64,000 nt of DNA from Nonomuraea harbinensis. Lineage in GTDB: Bacteria; Actinomycetota; Actinomycetes; Streptosporangiales; Streptosporangiaceae. This document shows positions 50,702 to 59,026 of this stretch, piece after piece; position 1 is the stretch's first letter, and the number at the start of each line of letters is the position of its first letter. Under the pieces are notes generated by a model. The model did not search any database. It was not told the DNA's origin and saw only the letters and a program-made list of their open reading frames with translations. Position numbers and translations under genes: made by a program. The stretch is from the NCBI RefSeq assembly GCF_019396385.1, contig NZ_JAHKRN010000020.1, forward strand, positions 1 to 64,000, read 5' to 3'.

Positions 50702-51331
50702 GTGTCCACGACCGAGCAGGCCGAACCGGCCCCGCGCCGCCGGCGGGGCCGTCCCGGTTATGACCAGCCGGCGATACTCCGGGCCGCGATCGACCTGTTC
50801 AACCGGCGGGGGTACGACGCCACCAGCATGGGCGACCTGGCCAAGGAGCTGGGGCTGACCAAGCCGGCCATCTACCACCACGTCACGAGCAAGGAGCAGC
50901 TGCTCGGCCTGGCGCTCGACGACGCGCTCGACGAGCTGACCGCCGTCGTGACCGAGGCGTCGCGCGAGCGGGCCGGCGTCGGCGCCTACGAGCGGCTGCG
51001 CGAGGTGGTGCGGCGCAGCGTGGAGGTGCTGGTGGCGCACCAGCCGTCCGTGACGCTGCTGCTGCGGGTGCGCGGCAACAGCGAGGTCGAGCTGGCGGCG
51101 CTGGAGCGGCGGCGCTGGCTCGACGACCGGCTGGCCGCGCTCGTCGCCGAAGCCGCGGCGGAGGGCGCGCTGCGCGACAACGTGCCGCCGGCGCTGGTGA
51201 GCCGGTTGCTGTTCGGGATGGTGAACTCGCTGGTCGAGTGGTATCGGCCGGACGGCGCCTACGACCCGGTGATGGTGGCCGACGCGATCACCACCGTCGC
51301 CTTCGACGGGCTGGCGAAGCACGAGGCCTGA
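50702..51331 (+). CDS. TetR regulator next to the paa genes (PaaR-like)
   Basis: A 209-residue protein with a GTG start. The HTH is AILRAAIDLFNRRGYDATSMGDLAKELGLTKPAIYHHVTSKEQLLGLALDDAL. The C-terminal domain (SLVEWYRPDGAYDPVMVADAITTVAFDGL) resembles FadR/PaaR-type acyl-CoA-responsive TetR proteins. It ends 12 bases before the convergent paaE, and a palindrome lies between paaA and paaZ. Repression of the paa genes, relieved by phenylacetyl-CoA, is the likely role. Confidence 0.82.
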   Translation: MSTTEQAEPAPRRRRGRPGYDQPAILRAAIDLFNRRGYDATSMGDLAKELGLTKPAIYHHVTSKEQLLGLALDDALDELTAVVTEASRERAGVGAYERLREVVRRSVEVLVAHQPSVTLLLRVRGNSEVELAALERRRWLDDRLAALVAEAAAEGALRDNVPPALVSRLLFGMVNSLVEWYRPDGAYDPVMVADAITTVAFDGLAKHEA

Positions 51332-51343
51332 CGTCGTACGGGC

Positions 51344-52429
51344 TCAGGCGTCGTAGTCGACGGTCACCTGCTCGCCCGCCGGGAACGTCTGGCAGGTCAG
51401 CACGAATCCGGCCGCGACCTCGTACGGTTCGAGCGCGTAGTTGCGGCGCATGTCCACCTCGCCCGCGCGCACGACGGCGCGGCAGGTGCCGCAGACGCCG
51501 CCCTTGCAGGCGAACGGCAGGTCGCCGCGGGCGGCCTGGGCGCTGTCCAGGAGGGTCGTCTCCCGGGAGACGGTCGAGGTGGTGCGGCGGCCGTCGAGCA
51601 CGGTGGTCAGCTCGGTGGTCGCGCCTGACGGGATCCCGTCGCCGGTCCGCCTCGGCGCGGGCGGCGGGGCGTCGGCGTAGAACAACTCGACGTGCACGCG
51701 TTCCGCGGGGACGCCCAGCTCGGCGAGCACCGGGCGCGCTTCCTCGATCATGCGCAGCGGCCCGCACAGCCAGACGTGGTCGAACACCTCGACGGGGACG
51801 AGACCGCTGAGCAGGCGGCGCAGCCGGTCGCCGTCGAGCCGCCCGGACAGCAGCTCGACCTCGCGCGGCTCGCGGGAGAACGTGTGCACGACCTGGAGGC
51901 GGGGGCCGTAGCGGTTCTTCAGGTCGCCGAGCTCCTCGGCGAACATGACGGTGCGGCTGGTGCGGTTGCCGTACAGGAGCGAGACGTGGGCCCCCGGGTG
52001 GGTGAGCACGGTCGAGGCGACCGACAGCATCGGGGTGATGCCGGAGCCGGCGGCGACGCACAGGTGCCGCTCGCCCGGGTCCGGGTCGGCCCGCCAGGAG
52101 CCGGTGGGCGGCTGGACCTCGATGGCGGTGCCCGGCCCCACCTCGCGGACGAGCCAGGAGGAGAACAGGCCGCCGGGGATCTCGCGGACGCCGATGCGCG
52201 GGGCGGCGCCGGCGGGGGCGCAGATCGAGTACGAGCGGCGGTGCTCGTGCCCGTCGATGACGCGGCGCAGGGTGAGCGACTGCCCGGCCCGGAAGGCGTA
52301 CGCGGCGCGCAGCTCGTCGGGGACGGCGAACGTGATGGCGGTGGCGTCCTCGCACAGCCGGTCCACCGCCGACACGGTCAGCGGGTGGAAGACGGCGGCC
52401 CTGGACGGCGCGGGCGCGAGCGTGGTCAT
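51344..52429 (-). CDS. paaE: PaaE, phenylacetyl-CoA epoxidase reductase
   Basis: A 361-residue protein from ATG 52429; the frame upstream belongs to paaD. It feeds electrons from NADPH to the PaaAC oxygenase. Domains are an FAD site (RRSYSICAPAG), an NAD(P) site (CVAAGSGITPMLSV, HVWLCGPLRMI) and a C-terminal plant-type [2Fe-2S] ferredoxin (LPFACKGGVCGTCRA plus LTCQTFP). It is last in the paaABCDE operon. Confidence 0.94.
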   Translation of the reverse strand: MTTLAPAPSRAAVFHPLTVSAVDRLCEDATAITFAVPDELRAAYAFRAGQSLTLRRVIDGHEHRRSYSICAPAGAAPRIGVREIPGGLFSSWLVREVGPGTAIEVQPPTGSWRADPDPGERHLCVAAGSGITPMLSVASTVLTHPGAHVSLLYGNRTSRTVMFAEELGDLKNRYGPRLQVVHTFSREPREVELLSGRLDGDRLRRLLSGLVPVEVFDHVWLCGPLRMIEEARPVLAELGVPAERVHVELFYADAPPPAPRRTGDGIPSGATTELTTVLDGRRTTSTVSRETTLLDSAQAARGDLPFACKGGVCGTCRAVVRAGEVDMRRNYALEPYEVAAGFVLTCQTFPAGEQVTVDYDA

Positions 52430-52431
52430 GG

Positions 52432-52974
52432 TCAGATCTCCTTGACGTGCTCGAACGGTTCGAGGCAGCCGGTGCAGCGGTAGAGGGCCTTGCAGGCGGT
52501 GGCGCCGAACTCGGAGGTGAGCCGGGTGGCCGCCGACCCGCAGCGCGGGCACGGTGGGACCGACCGGGGCGGGCCGAGCGTCAGCGGGACCGGCCCGGTG
52601 CGGCGGGGGGCGGGGCCGGGCGCGGACAGCCCCGCCGCGCGCAGGGCCGCCCTGCCGCGTTCGGAGATCCAGTCGCTGGACCACGGCGGGTCCAGCACGA
52701 CCCACACCTCGACGCGGGCGAACCCGGCGTCGTTGAGCCGGTGCACGAGGTCGTCGCGCATGGTCGCCATGGCCGGGCAGCCGGTGTACGTCGGCGTGAT
52801 GGACGCGATCACGACCTCGCCGCCTTCCGCGTCCCGCACCACCTCGACACCGCGCAGCACCCCGAGGTCGGCGAGCGTGAGCATCGGCATCTCGGGATCA
52901 CGCACCCGCCCCGCCACCTCGACAGCCCGCCGCGCGGACGCCGTTCCCCCGGTCGCGGGCCGTCGGGTGGTCAC
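52432..52974 (-). CDS. paaD: PaaD, phenylacetate epoxidase maturation protein
   Basis: A 180-residue protein. GTG 52974 is chosen because it overlaps the paaC stop (GTGA). The N-terminal MIP18/SUF domain has VRDPEMPMLTLADLGVLRGV and SITPTYTGCPAM (conserved Cys). The C-terminal zinc-ribbon-like end is CPRCGS...ACKALYRCTGCLEPFEHVK. It helps to assemble or load metal/Fe-S cofactors of the epoxidase. It lies 2 bases before paaE. Confidence 0.92.
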   Translation of the reverse strand: MTTRRPATGGTASARRAVEVAGRVRDPEMPMLTLADLGVLRGVEVVRDAEGGEVVIASITPTYTGCPAMATMRDDLVHRLNDAGFARVEVWVVLDPPWSSDWISERGRAALRAAGLSAPGPAPRRTGPVPLTLGPPRSVPPCPRCGSAATRLTSEFGATACKALYRCTGCLEPFEHVKEI

Positions 52975-53888
52975 CAGCGCCCCATGGGGTGGGCGCGGGC
53001 GACCACCTGCATCTCGGCGAGCAGGAGGCTGAGGGCCTCGGTGTGGAGGCCGTCGCGGCCGGTGCGGCCGCCGACGCCGGCCAGGGGCGCCCGTTCTGGA
53101 CGGTCGAGGCCGGCTGCGGTGAGGACCTGGCCGAGGACGGCGTCCACCGGATCGCGCAGCGACGCCGGATCGACGCCGACCCCGGCCAGCGCCAGGGAGT
53201 GTTCGAGCGGGTGCGGGGCGACCAGTTCGGCCTGCAGCAGCCACAGCGCGTCGAGGGCGGCGAGGAGCCTGCGGCGCGACTCCTCGGTGCCGCGTGCCAG
53301 CGTGACGAACCAGCGCCCGGCCCAGTCGCGGTGGTAGGCGACCTCCTTGACGCCCTTGGCCGCGACGGCGGCGAGCACGTGGTCGCGGCTGACGCACAGC
53401 CGCTCCAGCAGCGCGAGCCGGGCCGTCGAGAACATCAGCAGGCGGACGACGACGTGCGCGAAGTCCCCGTTGGCCACCTCGGCCAGGCGCACGTTGCGGA
53501 AGTCGCGGTCGTCGCGGAAGAAGGCGAGCGCGTCCTCCGGCGGCACCGGCGACCCCTCGGGCAGGCCGGGCACGACGCGCGGGTCCGCGGCGGCCGCCCG
53601 CGCCAGCAGCAGGCGCGCCTGCCCGAGGAGGTCGAGGGCCATGTTCGCCAGCGCGATGTCCTCTTCGAGGTCGGGGGCGCGGCTGCACCACTCCGACAGG
53701 CGCTGCGACATGATCAGGGCGTCGTCGCCGAGCATGAGACAGTACGCGGCCAGCTCGGCGGGGTCGACACCGTCGGGCGTGGTGGTGTCGACGCCGGCCA
53801 GCGGGTCCTCGAAGTCGGTGCCGAAGGCCCACTGGGAGGAGTCGCCGCCGAGCAGGCCGTCGAAGATGCTGCCGTGGTCGTCGTTCAT
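52971..53888 (-). CDS. paaC: PaaC, phenylacetyl-CoA epoxidase structural subunit
   Basis: A 305-residue protein. Ferritin-like helical fold with DDALIMSQRLSEWCSRAPDLEEDIALANMALDLLGQARLLL, DRDFRNVRLAEVANGDFAHVVVRLL and GVKEVAYHRDWAGRWFVTLARGTEES, all diagnostic. It is the non-catalytic partner of PaaA. A short acidic N-terminal extension (about 40 residues) is seen. It is 7 bases downstream of paaB. Confidence 0.93.
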   Translation of the reverse strand: MNDDHGSIFDGLLGGDSSQWAFGTDFEDPLAGVDTTTPDGVDPAELAAYCLMLGDDALIMSQRLSEWCSRAPDLEEDIALANMALDLLGQARLLLARAAAADPRVVPGLPEGSPVPPEDALAFFRDDRDFRNVRLAEVANGDFAHVVVRLLMFSTARLALLERLCVSRDHVLAAVAAKGVKEVAYHRDWAGRWFVTLARGTEESRRRLLAALDALWLLQAELVAPHPLEHSLALAGVGVDPASLRDPVDAVLGQVLTAAGLDRPERAPLAGVGGRTGRDGLHTEALSLLLAEMQVVARAHPMGRW

Positions 53889-53895
53889 CCTGCCC

Positions 53896-54189
53896 TCACA
53901 TGTGCGGGACGTCGTCGGGGATCTCGTAGAACGTCGGGTGCCGGTAGACCTTGTCGCCGCTGGGCGCGAACAGCGGGTCCTTCTCGTCCGGGCTGGAGGC
54001 GGTGATGGCGTCGGCGCGCACCACCCAGATGCTGACGCCCTCGTTGCGCCGGGTGTAGACGTCGCGGGCGTGCCGCAGGGCCATCGCGTCGTCGGGGGCG
54101 TGCAGCGATCCGACGTGCACGTGGTTGAGTCCGCGCTTGCCCCGGACGAACACCTCGTAGAGCGGCCATTCCCGCCGGTCGCCGCTCAT
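53896..54189 (-). CDS. paaB: PaaB, phenylacetyl-CoA epoxidase small subunit
   Basis: A 97-residue protein. WPLYEVFVRGKRGLNHVHVGSLHAPDDAMALRHARDVYTRRNEGVSIWVVRADAI is the family sequence from start to end. The start overlaps the paaA stop (ATGA). It bridges the PaaAC subunits in the multicomponent monooxygenase. Confidence 0.95.
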   Translation of the reverse strand: MSGDRREWPLYEVFVRGKRGLNHVHVGSLHAPDDAMALRHARDVYTRRNEGVSIWVVRADAITASSPDEKDPLFAPSGDKVYRHPTFYEIPDDVPHM

Positions 54190-55139
54190 CGGGCGCCCTC
54201 CCGTTCCGCGAACGCGGTCGCCGCCTCGCGCACCCAGGCGCCGTCGTCGTGCGCCGCCCTGCGGTGGGCCAGCCGCTGCGCGTTGCACGGCCCGTCGCCG
54301 CGGATGACGGCGGCGAGCTCCCGCCAGTCGGGCTCGCCGAAGTCGTAGTGGCCGCGTTCCTCGTTCCAGCGCAGGCCGGGGTCGGGCAGCGTCACGCCGA
54401 GCGCGTCGGCCTGCGGGACGGTCATGTCGACGAACTTCTGGCGCAGCTCGTCGTTGGAGTTGCGCTTGATGCCCCACGCCATCGACCGCTCGCTGTTGGG
54501 CGAGTTCGCGTCCGGCGGGCCGAACATCATCAGCGACGGCCACCAGAACCGGTCGACCGACTCCTGCACCATGGCCCGCTGCTCGTCGGTGCCGCGCATC
54601 ATCGTCATCAGCAGTTCGTAGCCCTGCCGCTGGTGGAAGGACTCCTCCTTGCAGATGCGGATCATCGCGCGGCCGTAGGGCCCGTAGGAGGTGCGGCAGA
54701 GCGGCACCTGGTTGCAGATCGCGGCCCCGTCGACCAGCCAGCCGATGGTGCCGACGTCGGCGTACGAGAGGGTCGGGTAGTTGAAGATCGAGGAGTACTT
54801 CTGGCGTCCGCTGAGCAGCAGGCCGGTCAGCTCGGCGCGGGACACGCCGAGGGTCTCGCACGCCGAGTACAGGTAGAGCCCGTGCCCGGCCTCGTCCTGC
54901 ACCTTGGCCAGCAGGATCGCCTTGCGGCGCAGGGAGGGCGCGCGGCCGATCCAGTTGCCTTCCGGCTGCATGCCGATGATCTCGGAGTGGGCGTGCTGGG
55001 CGATCTGGCGGACGAGCGTCTTGCGGTAGGCGTCCGGCATCCAGTCGCGCGGTTCGATGCGGTCGCGGCGGGCGATGGTCGCGTCGAACCCGGCCTGCAG
55101 CCGGGCCTCCAGGTCCGGCTCCGCTGGGATGGTCGTCAT
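54186..55139 (-). CDS. paaA: PaaA, phenylacetyl-CoA epoxidase catalytic subunit
   Basis: A 317-residue protein. Di-iron oxygenase that forms the ring-1,2-epoxide of phenylacetyl-CoA. Iron-ligand helices are visible: LAKVQDEAGHGLYLYSACE (ExxH) and ICKEESFHQRQGYELL (ExxH). PDAYRKTLVRQIAQHAHSEIIGMQPEGNWI is the conserved N-terminus. It is first in the paaABCDE operon, divergent from paaZ. Confidence 0.96.
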   Translation of the reverse strand: MTTIPAEPDLEARLQAGFDATIARRDRIEPRDWMPDAYRKTLVRQIAQHAHSEIIGMQPEGNWIGRAPSLRRKAILLAKVQDEAGHGLYLYSACETLGVSRAELTGLLLSGRQKYSSIFNYPTLSYADVGTIGWLVDGAAICNQVPLCRTSYGPYGRAMIRICKEESFHQRQGYELLMTMMRGTDEQRAMVQESVDRFWWPSLMMFGPPDANSPNSERSMAWGIKRNSNDELRQKFVDMTVPQADALGVTLPDPGLRWNEERGHYDFGEPDWRELAAVIRGDGPCNAQRLAHRRAAHDDGAWVREAATAFAEREGAR

Positions 55140-55161
55140 CTTCCCTCCGGAACGGGCTCAT

Positions 55162-55183
55162 TTACTTATCGCTCGGTCAGTAA
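55162..55183. promoter_or_regulatory. Palindromic operator between paaA and paaZ
   Basis: TTACTTATCGC and TCGGTCAGTAA form an imperfect palindrome (8 of 11 pairs) centred between the divergent paaA and paaZ starts. Length and shape fit a TetR-family site, so the PaaR-like protein at 50702 is the candidate binder. Confidence 0.55.
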
Positions 55184-55235
55184 TAAGGTCGCACACGAGT
55201 GGGCATCGACGCAACGGGGCGCGAGAGGAGACAGG

Positions 55236-57281
55236 GTGAGCACGCTGCTGGAGAGCTACGCAGCCGGACGGTGGTTCCGCGCGGCCGACGACGGGGAGCC
55301 GCTGCTCGACGCGGCCACGGGCGAGGAGGTCGCGCGCCTCTCCAGCCGAGGGCTGGACATCGCCGCGATGGTCCGCCACGCCCGCGAGACCGGCGGCCCC
55401 GCGCTGCGGTCCCTGACCTTCCACGAGCGGGCCGCGCTGCTCAAGGCGCTGGCCAAGCACCTGTCGGAGCGCAAGGAAGAGCTGTACGCGCTATCGGTGC
55501 GTACCGGCGCCACCTCGCGCGACACCGCCGTGGACGTCGACGGCGGCATCGGCACCCTGTTCAGCTACGCGAGCAAGGGCGTACGGGAGCTGCCGAACGA
55601 CACGGTCTTCCTGGACGGCGGCCTGGAGCGCCTGGGCAAGGGCGGCACGTTCGTCGGCCAGCACCTCTACACGTCCAGGCCGGGCGTGGCGCTGCAGATC
55701 AACGCCTTCAACTTCCCCGTCTGGGGCATGCTGGAGAAGCTGGCCCCGGCCTTCCTCGCCGGGCTGCCCTCGATCGTCAAGCCCGCCAGCCAGACCGCCT
55801 ATCTGACCGAGCTCGCCGTCCGGCTGATCGTCGGCTCGGGCATCCTCCCCGAAGGCACTATCCAGCTCGTCGCGGGCAGCGCGGCCGGGCTGCTCGACGA
55901 GCTGACCGTGCAGGACTCGGTGGCCTTCACCGGCTCGGCGCACACCGCCGGGATCCTGCGCCGCCATCCGAACGTGCTCGACGGCGGCGTGCTGCTCGGC
56001 GTCGAGGCCGACTCGCTGAACTGCTCCGTCCTCGGCCCCGACGTGCGGCCGGACGACCCGGAGTTCGACCTGTTCGTCAAGGGCGTCGTCACCGAGATGA
56101 CGGTCAAGGCGGGGCAGAAGTGCACGGCCATCCGCCGCGCGCTGGTGCCCTCGGCGATGGCGGACCAGGTGGTGGAGGCGCTGGCCGCGCGCCTTGCGCG
56201 GGTGACCGTGGGCGACCCGCGCAACCCGGACGTGCGGATGGGCGCGCTGGCCGGGCTCGGCCAGCGCGAGGAGGTGCGCAAGGCCGTCGAGGCGCTGCGC
56301 GCCGGCGCCGACGTCGTGGCCGGCGACCTCGCGGGCGGGCCTCTGCTCGACGGGGACGCGACGCGCGGCGCGTTCATGACCCCGCTCCTGCTGCGTGCCC
56401 GGCCCGGCGCCACCGAGCCGCACGAGGTGGAGCCGTTCGGGCCCGTCAGCACCGTGCTCACCTACGACACCCTGGACGAGGCCGTGGCCCTGGCGGCGCG
56501 GGGCCGGGGCAGCCTGGTCGCCTCCGTCGTCACCCACGACCCCGAGGTCGCCCGGTCCGTCGTGCTCGGGCTCGCGCCGTGGCACGGCCGGGTCCTCGTC
56601 CTCGACCGGGACGACGCCGCAGAGTCCACCGGTCACGGTTCGCCGCTGCCCGTGCTCGTCCACGGCGGCCCGGGGCGGGCCGGGGGCGGCGAGGAGCTGG
56701 GCGGGGTGCGCGGCGTGCTGCACCACATGCAGCGGACCGCCGTCCAGGCCTCCCCCGACCTGCTCACCGCCGTCACCGGGCGCTGGACGACCGGCGCGGC
56801 GCGCACCGACTCGGACGTACACCCGTTCCGCAAGTCGCTGGCCGAGCTGCGGATCGGCGACACGATCGCGTCGCCGCCGCGCACGGTCTCGCTCGACGAC
56901 ATCGAGCACTTCGCCGAGTTCACCGGCGACACCTTCTACGCGCACACCGACCCGGAGGCGGCCGCGCGCAACCCGTTGTTCGGCGGCATCGTCGCCCATG
57001 GATATCTGGTCGTCTCGCTGGCGGCCGGGCTGTTCGTGGACCCCGCGCCGGGTCCGGTCCTGGCGAACTTCGGCGTGGACGCGCTGCGCTTCCTCACGCC
57101 GGTCAAGGCGGGCGACGCCATCGCCGTGACGCTGACCGTCAAGCAGATCACGCCGCGCAGCGGGGCCGGCCACGGCGAGGTCCGCTGGGACGCCGTCGTG
57201 ACCAACCAGGAAGGGCGCGCGGTCGCCACGTACGACGTCCTCACGCTGGTGGCCAAGACGTGGGACGAGAACGCGCCGTGA
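55236..57281 (+). CDS. paaZ: PaaZ, bifunctional ring-opening enzyme
   Basis: A 681-residue protein with a GTG start after GAGGAGACAGG; the longer frame upstream overlaps paaA and is rejected. Residues 1-510 are an aldehyde dehydrogenase (NAFNFPVWGMLEKLAPAFLAGLPSIVKPAS, FTGSAHTAG, GQKCTAIRRALVP with the Cys). The C-terminal 150 residues are a MaoC-type oxepin-CoA hydratase (EFTGDTFYAHTDPEAAARNPLFGGIVAHGYLVVSLAAGLF). It opens the oxepin ring and oxidises the resulting aldehyde in phenylacetate breakdown. Confidence 0.95.
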   Translation: MSTLLESYAAGRWFRAADDGEPLLDAATGEEVARLSSRGLDIAAMVRHARETGGPALRSLTFHERAALLKALAKHLSERKEELYALSVRTGATSRDTAVDVDGGIGTLFSYASKGVRELPNDTVFLDGGLERLGKGGTFVGQHLYTSRPGVALQINAFNFPVWGMLEKLAPAFLAGLPSIVKPASQTAYLTELAVRLIVGSGILPEGTIQLVAGSAAGLLDELTVQDSVAFTGSAHTAGILRRHPNVLDGGVLLGVEADSLNCSVLGPDVRPDDPEFDLFVKGVVTEMTVKAGQKCTAIRRALVPSAMADQVVEALAARLARVTVGDPRNPDVRMGALAGLGQREEVRKAVEALRAGADVVAGDLAGGPLLDGDATRGAFMTPLLLRARPGATEPHEVEPFGPVSTVLTYDTLDEAVALAARGRGSLVASVVTHDPEVARSVVLGLAPWHGRVLVLDRDDAAESTGHGSPLPVLVHGGPGRAGGGEELGGVRGVLHHMQRTAVQASPDLLTAVTGRWTTGAARTDSDVHPFRKSLAELRIGDTIASPPRTVSLDDIEHFAEFTGDTFYAHTDPEAAARNPLFGGIVAHGYLVVSLAAGLFVDPAPGPVLANFGVDALRFLTPVKAGDAIAVTLTVKQITPRSGAGHGEVRWDAVVTNQEGRAVATYDVLTLVAKTWDENAP

Positions 57282-57763
57282 GCGACACCGGCGAGGGCTG
57301 GCCGGCACGTCCTGCCGCTCCGCTGGACGACGTGGACCGGGCGATCATCGCCGAGCTGCTGCGCGACGGGCGCATGTCGGTGCGGAACCTGGCCGAGCGC
57401 GTGCACATCTCGCGTGCCAGCGCCTACGCGCGCCTGGCCAGGCTCCTGGACGACGGCGTGATCACGGGTTTCACGGCCGAGCTCGCGCCGGCGAAGGCAG
57501 GGCTGGGCACCAGCGCGTACGTCTCGGTGGCCATCGAGCAGAACACCTGGCGGCAGGTGTCGGCGCGGTTGCGCGAGATCGCGTACGTGGAGCACATCGC
57601 CATGGTCGGCGGCGACTACGACCTGCTGGTGCTGGTCAGGACACCGGACAACGAGGCGCTGCGGCACATGGTGCTGGAGCGCATCCAGGACATCCCCGGC
57701 GTGCGCGCGACCAGGACGTGGCTGGTGTTCGACGAGGCCCGCGGCCGGGGCGCGGAGTGGTGA
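57278..57763 (+). CDS. Lrp/AsnC-family regulator (BkdR-like)
   Basis: A 161-residue protein with a GTG start overlapping the paaZ stop. The HTH LDDVDRAIIAELLRDGRMSVRNLAERVHISRASAYARLARLLDDGVITGFTAEL is followed by the RAM ligand domain (YVSVAIEQNTWRQVSARLREIAYVEHIAMVGGDYDLLVLVRTPDNEALRHMVLERIQDIPGV). Placement 167 bases before branched-chain 2-oxoacid dehydrogenase genes matches bkdR regulators, which respond to branched-chain amino acids. Translational coupling to paaZ ties it also to paa expression. Confidence 0.9.
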   Translation: MSDTGEGWPARPAAPLDDVDRAIIAELLRDGRMSVRNLAERVHISRASAYARLARLLDDGVITGFTAELAPAKAGLGTSAYVSVAIEQNTWRQVSARLREIAYVEHIAMVGGDYDLLVLVRTPDNEALRHMVLERIQDIPGVRATRTWLVFDEARGRGAEW

Positions 57764-57930
57764 GCCAAACGTCCGGCTCACCCTCCGCAAGTAACCCGAT
57801 TGGATCGACATTTGGCCCATACAAGCTCCATTTTTGGCCATTTGTCGCTGTTTGTACGTGATGTCTTGAGCAGGTGGCTCGCGCGGCACACGCTTCTCTT
57901 GTCAAACGTCCAGAGAAAGCGAGTGTCGCC
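57764..57930. promoter_or_regulatory. Promoter region of the 2-oxoacid dehydrogenase operon
   Basis: This AT-richer stretch has repeated CATTTGG / TTTTTGGCC and ATTTGT / GTTTGTACG words spaced about two to three helical turns (57808-57862). They are plausible Lrp-type binding sites. AGAGAAAGCGAGTG precedes the ATG at 57931. Confidence 0.4.
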
Positions 57931-59025
57931 ATGTCCCATCACCAGGTGGCCGGCCTTCTCCCCGCGCCCGACCCGGTGCGCTTCGTCGCCGAGGACGGCA
58001 CCGCCGTCGATCCGCCCGCCGGTTACCGGGCGCCCGCGGACGAACAGCTGGCCGAGGCCTACCGCCTGATGGTCCTGGGCCGCCGCTTCGACCGCCAGGC
58101 GACCGCGCTGACCAAGCAGGGCAGGCTCGCCGTCTACCCGTCCAGCCTGGGGCAGGAGGCCTGCCAGGTCGCCGGCGTGCTCGCGCTGGGCGCGGACGAC
58201 TGGCTGTTCCCCACCTACCGCGACTGCGTGGCCCTGGTCGCGCGCGGCCTCGACCCGGTCGAGGTGCTCACCCTGCTGCGCGGCGACTGGCACTGCGGCT
58301 ACGACCCCGCGGCCGCCCGCGTCGCGCCCCAGTGCACGCCGCTGGCCACCCAGACCGTGCACGCGGTCGGCATGGCCGAGGCGCTGCGCCGCAAGGGCGA
58401 GGACGCGGTCGTGATGGCCTTCGTGGGCGACGGCGGCACCAGCGAGGGCGACTTCCACGAAGCGCTCAACTTCGCGGGCGTGCTGCGCTCCCCGGTCGTG
58501 TTCTTCGTGCAGAACAACAAGTACGCGATCTCGGTGCCGCTGGCCAGGCAGACAGCGGCCCCCGCGCTCGCGTACAAGGGCGTCGGGTACGGCGTCCGCT
58601 CCGAGCAGGTGGACGGCAACGACCTGGTCGCGGTGCTGTCCGTGCTGACCGAGGCGGTGCGGCACGCCCGTGAGGGAGGCGGCCCGTTCCTGGTGGAGGC
58701 GCACACGTACCGCATGGACGCGCACACCAACGCCGACGACGCCACCCGCTACCGCGACGACGAGGAGGTCGAGCGGTGGGCGGCGGCCGACCCGCTGGCC
58801 CGGCTGGAGACCTACCTGCGCGAGCGGGGCCTGCTCGACGCGGCGGGCGTCACGGCGGCGCGCGAGGCGGCCGAGGAGTTCGCCGCCCGTGTCCGCGACG
58901 GCCTGAACGCCGACCCGGAGACGGACCCGTACGAGCTGTTCGACCACGTCTACGCCGACCCCACGCCGCAGTTGCGCGAGCAGCGCGAGCTGCTGGCGGC
59001 CGAGCTGACCGCACCGGAGGAGTGA
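57931..59025 (+). CDS. bkdA: Branched-chain 2-oxoacid dehydrogenase E1 alpha subunit
   Basis: A 364-residue protein from ATG 57931. It has a thiamine-diphosphate-binding motif GDGGTSEGDFHEALNFAGVLRSPVVFFVQNN (GDG...NN). YPSSLGQEACQVAGVLAL and TYRDCVALVARG are typical of the alpha subunit, as is the phosphorylation-loop-like region YRMDAHTNADDATRYRDDEE. The N-terminus (PVRFVAEDG...PPAGYRAPADEQLAEAYRLMVLGRRFD) is BkdA-like. Pyruvate or acetoin could be alternative substrates. It is followed one base later by the beta subunit. Confidence 0.88.
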   Translation: MSHHQVAGLLPAPDPVRFVAEDGTAVDPPAGYRAPADEQLAEAYRLMVLGRRFDRQATALTKQGRLAVYPSSLGQEACQVAGVLALGADDWLFPTYRDCVALVARGLDPVEVLTLLRGDWHCGYDPAAARVAPQCTPLATQTVHAVGMAEALRRKGEDAVVMAFVGDGGTSEGDFHEALNFAGVLRSPVVFFVQNNKYAISVPLARQTAAPALAYKGVGYGVRSEQVDGNDLVAVLSVLTEAVRHAREGGGPFLVEAHTYRMDAHTNADDATRYRDDEEVERWAAADPLARLETYLRERGLLDAAGVTAAREAAEEFAARVRDGLNADPETDPYELFDHVYADPTPQLREQRELLAAELTAPEE

Positions 59026-59026
59026 C

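Noticed and set aside
54249..55235. 1010-residue plus-strand frame leading into PaaZ
   Set aside because: The first 329 codons are antisense to paaA; GTG 55236 has a strong ribosome site and matches the PaaZ N-terminus.
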